Positions 36,713 to 44,572 of a stretch of DNA of 64,000 nt are shown here, piece by piece (position 1 is the stretch's first letter; each line of letters opens with the position of its first letter). The notes beneath the pieces are model-generated. The model saw only the letters and a program-made list of their open reading frames with translations, made no database searches and was not told where the DNA came from. This DNA is from CAVVSQ01 sp963848825 (GTDB taxonomy: Bacteria; Planctomycetota; Planctomycetia; Gemmatales; Gemmataceae). The stretch is from contig CAWKFA010000008.1 in assembly GCA_963848825.1 (NCBI GenBank), positions 248,001-312,000 of the forward strand, read 5' to 3'. Made by a program: the position numbers and the translations under genes.

Positions 36713-39700
36713 ATGGAAACGGCCCAGTGCAGTCTTGTGCTCCGTCACGGTACCCAGATTAGGCAGGTGGACGCCAACCGGGTGCGTTTTAGCGCGCATC
36801 AATGCTTCAGGCGTGATGGGGACGAGGCTGATCGGCAGTGCTTGCGAATCCTGGCCGCGTATTTGGCGGGACAAAAGGGGCTGGCCGTCTGTATCGACGG
36901 TGACGGTAGCTTTTTTCAATACATCCTGCGGCATTATCCAGGACTACGGCAATGTGTGCAGTGCCTGATCGTGGAAAGCTATTCTTTGGACGCCCAGGCC
37001 GATTTCGCCGGCATTCCCCTGGCCCTGCCTGATGAATTGCCAGAAGGCATCGAAACGATTTTTTTGTGTGCGACACGCACCTACCCGCGCATGTGCATGC
37101 GGCAGTGGTTGCCGGCCGGGGCCAGGCTTATCGAACCGGACGTGTTGGCGGACCTGGCCCCCACGGCACTGCCGGCGCGGGCCTGGACGCCATGGGCCAA
37201 GGACATCATCTATCCGCTGAGCATCCCCGATTTCGATTTTAAGCCGGGAATGGATTTGATCGTCATTGACTGCCCCGCGCGTAACCTTGGCCTCATGCCC
37301 AATGGCCTGGGTTACGTCCATAACGCGCTCAAGCAGGTCGATGTGAAGTTTCAGACTTGCGACCTGGATATTTTGCTTTATCACCGATTTCATATGCGCC
37401 GCCTTGGCGACGAAGGGGGCAAAATTCACCTGGCAAGCGGCCGGGAGCTTCCGACCGATCCCTGGCAGGCCGAGCATTATGATCTGTGGACCGGAGACGA
37501 GGTTATTGACTATTTCGAGCCGGAAATCCAGGAGATCGTCACCAAGCTCACGGCGGCCAAACCCAAGGTGCTGGGGTTATCCATTCATGGCTGCAATGAG
37601 CGTTTCTCCGCCAGGGTCGTGGCCCGCGTCAAGGCCGAGCTGCCTGACATCATCATTCTGGTTGGCGGTTATGGTTGCTACAGCCCGGACATTGGTTTGC
37701 GTGGGTTTCCGCTGGCGGATTACATGTGCATCGGCGAGGCTGATTTGACGGTCGGTCCTCTCGTCGAACGACTGGCCAGCGGCGAACGGCCCGCGAATGT
37801 CCCCGGTGTTCAATCCAGGTTCGATGCACCGGCCAGGCCGTTCTTGCCCGCTCCGATGGTTCACGACCTCGATCTGCTGGATCATCCCAGATACGATTGG
37901 GCCGATTTGCAGGTCTATCGAAACTACAATGGCTACCAGCTTACACCGATCATCGCCAGCCGTGGGTGCCGCTGGTCGCGCTGTACGTTTTGCGCAGAGC
38001 GCTTTTACTGGCGCATTCGCTCGCCCAAAGATTTCGTCGATGAACTGGCCTGGTTGGTCGAGCAGGGCTGTCGTCTGTTCATGTTCAATGAAAGCGATCT
38101 TAATGGTAAGCCGGAGGTTGTCCTGGAAATCTGCGACGAGATCATTCGCCGTGGGCTGAAGGTAAAGCTGACAGGGCAGTTGCGCATCCACCGGAAGTGC
38201 GATTTGGCCTATTTCAAAAAGTTGCGGCAGGCTGGCTTCGTGGCCCTTCGATTCGGCGTGGACGCCTTTTCCGAGAACACGCTCCGGCTGCAAAAGAAGG
38301 GCTATACCACCGCGACCGTCAGCCAGAACCTCAAGGATTGTTGGGAAGCGGGCATATTCTCCGAGGTGAACTGGGTCATCGGCGTGCCGGGTGAGACCGA
38401 GGAAGACATCGACGAAGGCATCGCGCTCATCCTCAAGAACAAGCCGTATATCGGCCGTCTGGCCAACATCAATCCGCTGATCGTGGTAACGGGAGGCGTC
38501 TATTGGATGGAGCCGGAAAAGCACAATATTCATTTTCGCGGCGACAAGGAAGAATTGTACAAGAAGTACCCACGCGCCATCCCGGCGCACCTGTGGTACA
38601 GCACGGAACCCTATATCGACGAGAAGGTGAGGCAGGCACGCTTCGAACGCATCGTGCTCGCGCTCCACGAGGGAGAATTCAACGTCGGGGCCTGGGCAAA
38701 GCGGGTGATCGATGACGTCAAACGGCATCGCGACCCCAATCGCTCGGGGCCCGACACGGTTACGCCTGGCGCTGAAAAAAATAATGCCGCGCCTGCCGCG
38801 CTCGTGAAAAAAGCAAAGAGCGCTGGCATCGGCGGTATGGAGAAACCGCGTGCGGGCGCCGTCGAGTTCAATCCAGATGCACGGTCGGCATCCTATGTCT
38901 TCCGGGCTGGCAGCTCCTTGCCTGAAGACGCGACGCACACCTACCGTGAGAACCTGTATATCGTCTCCTTCAAGGGCGATAACTACGGTGTCGAAGCGTC
39001 GGTCCTGGAATCGGCGTTCGGTAGGCGAGGTCATCCGCGACAGGCCCCGGGTGGCTTGACGCTCACTGCACCGCGTGGATTCAAGGTAACGCTGGCCAGG
39101 ACCAAGGACGCGGTGCCGGAATTGCTTGAAAGCGTCGGCTCTTACAATATTGTCGCTTATGATGCACGCTTTTACGGCGTTCCGCAGCAAATCCCGGACG
39201 AACTGGCGCGGAGTATTCAAAAGCAGCTCTGGGTAAATGCCCCCGTTCTCTTCGGCATCAAGCGGCCGTACGTGGTAAGGCTGTTGCGCCGCGCTGCCCG
39301 CATCACCATTGATTGGGTGCTGGGTTTTACGCGTTGGCGGCGGCCGGCGCCCTTGCCTTCGATCCCCTGGGGCAACGTGGACCTCGACGGAATGCCAGGC
39401 ATCCTTTGCGGTGCCAATCGCGACGAGATATGTGCTCGGGCTGCAAGATTGCAGGGAATCGTGAAGGCCCAGCCAGCGCCGCTAGATTTGGCTGCGAGAA
39501 TGTCGGCAAACGTCAAAGTCCGCGACGACGCCACGAAAAGGAAGCCACAAGTTGTCGGCTCTCTCGAAGGCTACCGTATTGTCGAGTATGAGGGCTGGTT
39601 CTACGGCATCCCCGCGACACTGGGGGACGTTCGTCTCGAGGATGTCGATGTCATCGAGATGCCGGGCGTGATTCGCGATGTGGCGCGCGAGGTTGTGGAA

Positions 39701-39736
39701 GGAGAAATTCGCGAGGCCCGGCAAATGACTGGTTAA
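36713..39736 (+). CDS. B12-binding radical SAM protein with three C-terminal FYGxP motifs
   Basis: 1,007 residues. The start at 36713 follows GGAGG. The first 180 residues resemble no family I know. Residues 180-390 look like a B12-binding Rossmann domain: MDLIVIDCPARNLGLMPNG, VLGLSIHGCN, and IIILVGGYG...CIGEADLT. The radical SAM core follows (ASRGCRWSRCTFCAERF, Cx4Cx2C, at about residues 416-428), with VNWVIGVPGETEEDI later. It then has a C-terminal segment with three repeats of the motif YxIVxYxxxFYGxP: NLYIVSFKGDNYGV (about 746, weak), SYNIVAYDARFYGVPQQIP (811) and GYRIVEYEGWFYGIPATL (952). These enzymes methylate or rearrange unreactive carbons. The target is unknown. Confidence 0.85.
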   Translation: METAQCSLVLRHGTQIRQVDANRVRFSAHQCFRRDGDEADRQCLRILAAYLAGQKGLAVCIDGDGSFFQYILRHYPGLRQCVQCLIVESYSLDAQADFAGIPLALPDELPEGIETIFLCATRTYPRMCMRQWLPAGARLIEPDVLADLAPTALPARAWTPWAKDIIYPLSIPDFDFKPGMDLIVIDCPARNLGLMPNGLGYVHNALKQVDVKFQTCDLDILLYHRFHMRRLGDEGGKIHLASGRELPTDPWQAEHYDLWTGDEVIDYFEPEIQEIVTKLTAAKPKVLGLSIHGCNERFSARVVARVKAELPDIIILVGGYGCYSPDIGLRGFPLADYMCIGEADLTVGPLVERLASGERPANVPGVQSRFDAPARPFLPAPMVHDLDLLDHPRYDWADLQVYRNYNGYQLTPIIASRGCRWSRCTFCAERFYWRIRSPKDFVDELAWLVEQGCRLFMFNESDLNGKPEVVLEICDEIIRRGLKVKLTGQLRIHRKCDLAYFKKLRQAGFVALRFGVDAFSENTLRLQKKGYTTATVSQNLKDCWEAGIFSEVNWVIGVPGETEEDIDEGIALILKNKPYIGRLANINPLIVVTGGVYWMEPEKHNIHFRGDKEELYKKYPRAIPAHLWYSTEPYIDEKVRQARFERIVLALHEGEFNVGAWAKRVIDDVKRHRDPNRSGPDTVTPGAEKNNAAPAALVKKAKSAGIGGMEKPRAGAVEFNPDARSASYVFRAGSSLPEDATHTYRENLYIVSFKGDNYGVEASVLESAFGRRGHPRQAPGGLTLTAPRGFKVTLARTKDAVPELLESVGSYNIVAYDARFYGVPQQIPDELARSIQKQLWVNAPVLFGIKRPYVVRLLRRAARITIDWVLGFTRWRRPAPLPSIPWGNVDLDGMPGILCGANRDEICARAARLQGIVKAQPAPLDLAARMSANVKVRDDATKRKPQVVGSLEGYRIVEYEGWFYGIPATLGDVRLEDVDVIEMPGVIRDVAREVVEGEIREARQMTG

Positions 39737-39801
39737 TCGCCGCCAGCGAAGTAAAATGATTCCGGCATCGAGTTCATAAACCTCTCTGCAAAAGGTGCAA
39801 C

Positions 39802-40761
39802 ATGCGACGTATCGTGACGCGGGCCGGATTGGCGTTAGCAATGGCTGCCTTGATGGGCATGGCCAGCACGACCGCTTTAGGCCAGGGAAAACAGGCCCCG
39901 CTCGGGCCGGAAGCCATTAAGGAAAAAATTGCCGCCGCCCTGCCAGACAAGGCACCGGCGACGCCAAAGCAGCCGCGCAAGCTCTTGATCTATTCCAAGA
40001 CAGCCGGCTTTCGTCATGGTTCCATAAAAACCGGCATTCAAGCTATCACCATGCTGGGCGACAAAACGGGTGCCTACACCTCTGTGGCCACGGAAGACGA
40101 ATCTTATTTTGAACCGGAAAAGCTGAAAGCCTTCGACGCGGTGTTGATGCTCAATACCACGCTCGATTGTCTCCGGCCCAAGGACGCGAAAAAGGGCGAG
40201 ACCAGTGAACGCGAGGAGATGCTCAAAAAAAGCTTTATCGACTATGTTTCCAGCGGCAAAGGACTGGCAGGCATCCATGCCGCCGGCGATACCTACCATG
40301 ATTGGAAAGAATACACGAAAATGATGGGCGCCACGTTTCAGGCCCACCCGTGGACCGCGAATTCCAAGGTGTCCATCAAGATCAATGATCCTAAAAGCCC
40401 CGTTAACGCGGCATTCGATGGCAAGGGCTTTGACGTCACCGACGAGATCTACGTATTTCGCCCTGAAACGGCGCTCCCCACGGGCCGGCGTTACCTTTTA
40501 AGCCTCGACGACGGCAAGATGGACCTCACCAAAGGCAACCGCAAGGATGGCCTGTATCCGATTAGCTGGATCAGCACCTATGGCAAGGGCCATACCTTCT
40601 ACTGCTCGCTCGGCCACAATGACCATATCTACTGGAACCCCGCCATCCTGAAGCACTATCTGGCTGGCATTCAGTATGCTTTCGGCGATCTGCAGGCGGA
40701 CTCCACACCCATACCCGTGTCGGGAGCGCCGACGAAGTCCTCGAAGGACTCCGCGAAATAG
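39802..40761 (+). CDS. Exported ThuA-like (trehalose utilisation) domain protein
   Basis: 319 residues. A signal peptide (LALAMAALMGMASTTALG) is followed by the ThuA fold, a class I glutamine amidotransferase-like domain. It has KLLIYSKTAGFRHGSIKTG, FDAVLMLNTTLDCL, GKGLAGIHAAGDTYHDW, HPWTANSKVSIKINDP, TDEIYVFRP, and GKGHTFYCSLGHNDHIY. In planctomycetes such proteins are often linked to sugar-type oxidoreductases and cytochrome-type domains, but their activity is unproven. The frame ends in SKDSAK. It is 65 bases after the radical SAM gene on the same strand. Confidence 0.88.
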   Translation: MRRIVTRAGLALAMAALMGMASTTALGQGKQAPLGPEAIKEKIAAALPDKAPATPKQPRKLLIYSKTAGFRHGSIKTGIQAITMLGDKTGAYTSVATEDESYFEPEKLKAFDAVLMLNTTLDCLRPKDAKKGETSEREEMLKKSFIDYVSSGKGLAGIHAAGDTYHDWKEYTKMMGATFQAHPWTANSKVSIKINDPKSPVNAAFDGKGFDVTDEIYVFRPETALPTGRRYLLSLDDGKMDLTKGNRKDGLYPISWISTYGKGHTFYCSLGHNDHIYWNPAILKHYLAGIQYAFGDLQADSTPIPVSGAPTKSSKDSAK

Positions 40762-40797
40762 GCATCGCGGCCGGAAAGCTGGGCGGAAGACAAATCC

Positions 40798-42050
40798 TCA
40801 ACCAAACCGATCCGGCGCAGCAGAGCAATGTTCAGCTCTGACTGTTGCCCGCTCAATATTTCCGCGACAATCTTGCCGGATATCGGTCCCAGGCTAATGC
40901 CCATCATGGCGTGCCCGGTAGCGATTACGAGATTATCCCAGGCCTTGGTCCGGCCCAGATAAGGCAGTCCATCGGGAGAAACGGGCCGCAAACCGCACCA
41001 GGGCTCAAGTGCGGCAAAGTCATCGGCTTTGTATTCAGGAAAATACTGGGGCACAGCCTTGATAATGCCCTGCACGCGCCGCCGGCTAATGGTTTCGTCC
41101 AGGCCGGCGATTTCCATTGTGCCACCCACGCGGAGCGAGTTGCCCATGGGGGTAACCGCGACGTGTGCTTCCGTGAGGATCGCACAAATCTTGGGCGACC
41201 GGCGTGGTGTTGGAAGCGTGAGGCTGTAGCCCTTGCCGGCTTGCAGCGGCAAGCGTAGTCCAAGCTCCTGGACCAATGCGCTGGACCAGGAGCCGCCGCA
41301 GAGCACAAAAGCATCTGCTTCATGTTCACCGTTTGGTGTTTGAGCCGCGGCAAGCCGTCTTCCTTGTCGTCGCCAGCCGGTAACATCCGTACGCCACCGT
41401 ATCACCCCGCCGAGCGCTAGCACCTGTTTCAAGAGCCAGGCCATGAGACTGGCGGGCGTCAGCTGGCAGTCCTTCGGATAATAGACGGCGCCGGCTATGG
41501 CCATGGGCACATCCGGCTCAAGCGCCGCCGTTTGCCGGGCGTCCAGGACTGTCGCCGGAACATCCAGTCGGCGTGCATGCTCGGCTGCTTTCGCTTCTTT
41601 ATCGAGGGCGTGTGCTGTCTTGCAAAGCATCAACAAACCAAGCTTTTCGAGAGCGATCGCGTTGTCGGATAAGGCCGCCCACTCTTCGTAGCAAGCACGA
41701 CTGGCTAAATGGAGGTCGCGCAGGAGCGGCCCGGAGCGCTCGACATGTGTCCTGGTGGCCGATCGCCAGAAATAATAGCACCAGCGCCACAGGTCGGCGC
41801 TCAAGCGCGGCTTGATATAAAACGGGGCCTCTGGATTACCCAGGCAGCCAAGGCCCATGGCAACCATGCCCGGCGCCGCCAAGGGCACGAAATGGCTGGG
41901 CACGATCATACCCGCGTTGCCGAAGGAGCAGCCATTGTGCTTGGCTGCACCTCGCTCCAGAACGGTAACGTGCATGCCTTGACGCAGGCAGTAATAAGCG
42001 GAGCTCAGGCCGATAATCCCTGCGCCGACGATGAGCACTCTCTTGGACAT
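40798..42050 (-). CDS. FAD-dependent D-amino acid dehydrogenase (probable cis-4-hydroxy-D-proline dehydrogenase), one frameshift at the end
   Basis: About 418 residues. It begins MSKRVLIVGAGIIGLSSAYY (FAD dinucleotide site), then ERGAAKHNGCSFGNAGMI, and keeps the DadA-like GGVIRWRTDVTGW, LQAGKGYSLTLP, VTPMGNSLRVGGTMEIAG, ALEPWCGLRPVSPDGLPYLG and GHAMMGISLGPISGKIVAE. As read, the frame runs on to 40671 and overlaps ThuA by 91 bases, ending in unrelated sequence. Restoring one C in CGCCGG gives the family end LLRPDRFG and a stop at 40798-40800, just clear of ThuA. It is the last gene of the probable hydroxyproline operon and would convert cis-4-hydroxy-D-proline to 1-pyrroline-4-hydroxy-2-carboxylate. 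Confidence 0.85.
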
Positions 42051-42058
42051 GATTCGCG

Positions 42059-43009
42059 TCAGTGGGGAATTGCCAGGCGAATGCCATGGCAAAAGGGATC
42101 GTTTTGATTCAGCAACAATGTGGCTTCCGCCGTGACAAATGCAGTCCCTGTGATGGTGGGCAGAATGGTTCCTTCGGCCTTACTTAGCCAGCGATAAGAC
42201 CCTTCGAAGCGACTGCCGATGATGCTTTCTTGCAGCCAAAGCTGGCCCTCCGCCAGCTCCCCATCGGTGGCGAGGCAGGCCAGCTTGGCGCAGGTGCCGG
42301 TGCCACAAGGCGAGCGATCATACGCTTTGCCCGGACACAGCACAAAGTTGCATGCCTGGGCACCAGGCTCTCTCGCCGCGCCGAACAACTCGACGTGATC
42401 GACTTCGGGGAAACCCGCGGCGTTGACGGCCTGGCGAATTCTCCAGGCTTTATCGGTTAACTCGTCCAGGGAAGTGGCGACCAGGTCCCAACCCGGTTGT
42501 TTCACCAGAAAAAACCAGTTGCCACCCCAGGCCACGTCACCGATGACCGGGCCAATTCCCGGCACAGCCACGGTAATGGCTGCTGCCCGCCGGTAACTCG
42601 GTACATTGACCAGGCTGACACGGCCGTCCGGATGGAGCGTGGCCGTGACGATGCCGACCGGGGTATCAATACGGTGTAGACCCGGTCCGATAGATTTCGT
42701 GTGGGCGAGAGTGGCGACCAGTCCAATGGTGCCGTGGCCGCACATACCCAGAAAGCCGACGTTGTTGAAAAAGATGACGCCAGCAGCGCAAGTGGAATCG
42801 CCGGGTTCGCAGAGCAAGGCGCCGACCATGACGTCAGAGCCACGTGGTTCGTTGACGACGGCGGAACGAAAAGCGTCATGCTCGGCGCGAAAACAAGTGA
42901 GTCGCTGGGCCATGGTGCCGTTGCCAAGGTCCGGTCCACCGCCCAGGACCACGCGCGTCGGTTCGCCGGCGGTATGCGAATCAATCACGGTCACACGCCG
43001 CACAGTCAT
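42059..43009 (-). CDS. 4-hydroxyproline 2-epimerase (proline racemase family)
   Basis: 316 residues of the proline racemase family. Both catalytic cysteines of the epimerase/racemase type are present: Cys90 in GFLGMCGHGTIG and Cys235 in RSPCGTGTCAK. Relatives with Thr at the second site are dehydratases, so racemisation/epimerisation is expected. The N-terminal VIDSHTAGEPTRVV motif and GDVAWGGNWFFL are typical of 4-hydroxyproline 2-epimerases. It would turn trans-4-hydroxy-L-proline into cis-4-hydroxy-D-proline, the substrate of the downstream dehydrogenase. It lies eight bases upstream of that gene and 19 bases after the DapA-like gene, an operon arrangement. Confidence 0.88.
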   Translation of the reverse strand: MTVRRVTVIDSHTAGEPTRVVLGGGPDLGNGTMAQRLTCFRAEHDAFRSAVVNEPRGSDVMVGALLCEPGDSTCAAGVIFFNNVGFLGMCGHGTIGLVATLAHTKSIGPGLHRIDTPVGIVTATLHPDGRVSLVNVPSYRRAAAITVAVPGIGPVIGDVAWGGNWFFLVKQPGWDLVATSLDELTDKAWRIRQAVNAAGFPEVDHVELFGAAREPGAQACNFVLCPGKAYDRSPCGTGTCAKLACLATDGELAEGQLWLQESIIGSRFEGSYRWLSKAEGTILPTITGTAFVTAEATLLLNQNDPFCHGIRLAIPH

Positions 43010-43028
43010 CGGCTTGCCTCAAGAAAAA

Positions 43029-43925
43029 TCATAGCTTGGGGCGCTCACCGATCCCGGTGCGAATAATCGACAGCACGTCTTCGCGCTCCTGGCCGGTAAG
43101 TGGCAGGCGCGGCGCTCGTACCCATTCCGTTCCCAGACTGGTCTCTTGCATCGCCAGCTTGATGTACTGAACGAACTTGGGATGAGTGTCGAGTTTAAGA
43201 AGGGGCGCGAACCAACGATATAAAGCGCGTGCTTCTTTCCAACGGCCGGCACGCATCAAATCCCATAACGCCTGGTTTTCCTTGGGAAACGCGATGCCGG
43301 TGCCGGCTACCCAGCCGTCGATGCCAAGTATGGATGATTCGAGAATCAGATCGTCGACGCCGACGAAGATGGCGAAGCGATCGCCCAGCGCGAGGTGGAT
43401 TTCCGTGATCCGACGCGTGTTGCCGGAGCTTTCCTTGACCGCCACGAGGTTTTTGACCGCCGTCAATTCTTGCAGCAGCGTGGGGGTGATGTCCAAGGGA
43501 TAGGAAATAGGATTGTTGTAAAGCATCCATGGCAAGCGCGTGGCGGCAGCGACTGTTTTGAAATAGGCCAGCGCCTCCCTGGTGTCTGCCCGGTAAACCA
43601 TCGCGGGCATGATCATGAAGCCGTCGGCGCCTACCTGTTCGCAATCATGCACATAGGCACAGGCGGCGCGTGTGCTCGTTTCCGCCACGCCGCCAAGGAC
43701 GGGGACCTTGCCCTTGGCAAGGTCCACCGCCAAAGCCACTACCCGCCGTTTCTCTTGCGGATCGAGCGCCTGGTTTTCGCCCAGCGAGCCGCACATGATG
43801 AGTCCCGTAATCCCGGATGCGAGCAGCGCTTCGAGATGGCGGGCGGTGGCGTCGAGGTCTAACGATTGGTCCGGGTGAAACTGGGTCGTCACGGCCGGAA
43901 AAACGCCTTGCCAGTGCGGCTTCAT
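43029..43925 (-). CDS. DapA-family lyase, probable 1-pyrroline-4-hydroxy-2-carboxylate deaminase
   Basis: 298 residues of the dihydrodipicolinate synthase/N-acetylneuraminate lyase TIM-barrel family. Schiff-base Lys164 lies in VAVKESSGN; Tyr136 in MLYNNP; the GSLGE loop (45-50) replaces the usual GTTGE; and GVAGTGIAFP-like WVAGTGIAFP is near 230. Alone it could be DapA, but its operon partners point to the third step of hydroxyproline catabolism, deamination of 1-pyrroline-4-hydroxy-2-carboxylate to 2-oxoglutarate semialdehyde. A final semialdehyde dehydrogenase is not in the cluster. It starts seven bases after the STAS gene. Confidence 0.8.
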   Translation of the reverse strand: MKPHWQGVFPAVTTQFHPDQSLDLDATARHLEALLASGITGLIMCGSLGENQALDPQEKRRVVALAVDLAKGKVPVLGGVAETSTRAACAYVHDCEQVGADGFMIMPAMVYRADTREALAYFKTVAAATRLPWMLYNNPISYPLDITPTLLQELTAVKNLVAVKESSGNTRRITEIHLALGDRFAIFVGVDDLILESSILGIDGWVAGTGIAFPKENQALWDLMRAGRWKEARALYRWFAPLLKLDTHPKFVQYIKLAMQETSLGTEWVRAPRLPLTGQEREDVLSIIRTGIGERPKL

Positions 43926-43932
43926 GCGACCC

Positions 43933-44316
43933 TCACGTTGGTTTTGAAATCAGAAGCGAGGCATCTCCGGCCGGAATGACGTCAAAATCTTCCGTCAAGC
44001 CAGTCACCGAAAATATATTCATGAGATTGGGCGCGACATTTTTGATAACCAGCTTGCCTGCCTTGTCGTCGAGCCTCATGTTGAGTCGCACGAGCTTTTC
44101 GAGGCCTGCGCCCGTCATGTGCGTCACGTGAGCAAAATCCAGAACAAAGGGCCCTTCGGTCTCGTCGAGCAAACTTGACAGTGCTCGACCCACCTCCTCC
44201 ACGCACGGCCACAAAAAGCCTTCCGCATGAAAGCGAACTACGATGTCACCGTTTTCTTCCTCGACGTTCACCAAGGGCCACGGAGTTTTCAGCTCCAATA
44301 TTTCCGATGACAACAT
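43933..44316 (-). CDS. STAS-domain protein (anti-sigma factor antagonist-like)
   Basis: 127 residues: VRFHAEGFLWPCVEEV, VLDFAHVTHMTGAGLEKLVRLN, and LVIKNVAPNLMNIFSVTGL. This is the STAS fold of anti-sigma antagonists and partner-switch proteins. The phosphorylation-site region reads THMTGAG, with Thr where SpoIIAA-like proteins have Ser, so control by phosphorylation is uncertain. No anti-sigma kinase gene adjoins it. It is unusual in being the first gene of the hydroxyproline operon, seven bases upstream of the deaminase. Whether it controls the operon or is only co-transcribed cannot be told. Confidence 0.8.
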   Translation of the reverse strand: MLSSEILELKTPWPLVNVEEENGDIVVRFHAEGFLWPCVEEVGRALSSLLDETEGPFVLDFAHVTHMTGAGLEKLVRLNMRLDDKAGKLVIKNVAPNLMNIFSVTGLTEDFDVIPAGDASLLISKPT

Positions 44317-44572
44317 AGATGCAACCTCCCGTTGATGTCCGCCCCCAAAACAAGAATGCAGTGACCGTAACGAGCAGGTTTTCTATTAGCAAACAAAGTG
44401 CCGGCAAGCAAAATCCCCGACTTTCTTCCAATGAGGTTAAGCTGGATAAGTAGGGAAAGCCAGGCATCGATTTAGCGGTTGGAAACACAAAAATTCGTAC
44501 GCATTTTCGTACACCCGCCGAGTTTTTTGCTCATCCTGTATGGAGAAATACATCTCTTCATGACTTCGATAG

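Noticed and set aside
37577..39220. 547-residue open frame antisense to the radical SAM gene
   Set aside because: It lacks motifs and mirrors the real gene's codon pattern.
40671..40797. 91-base overlap of the D-amino acid dehydrogenase and ThuA genes
   Set aside because: One missing C near 40815 explains it; the corrected frame ends LLRPDRFG with a stop at 40798-40800, 36 bases from the ThuA stop.
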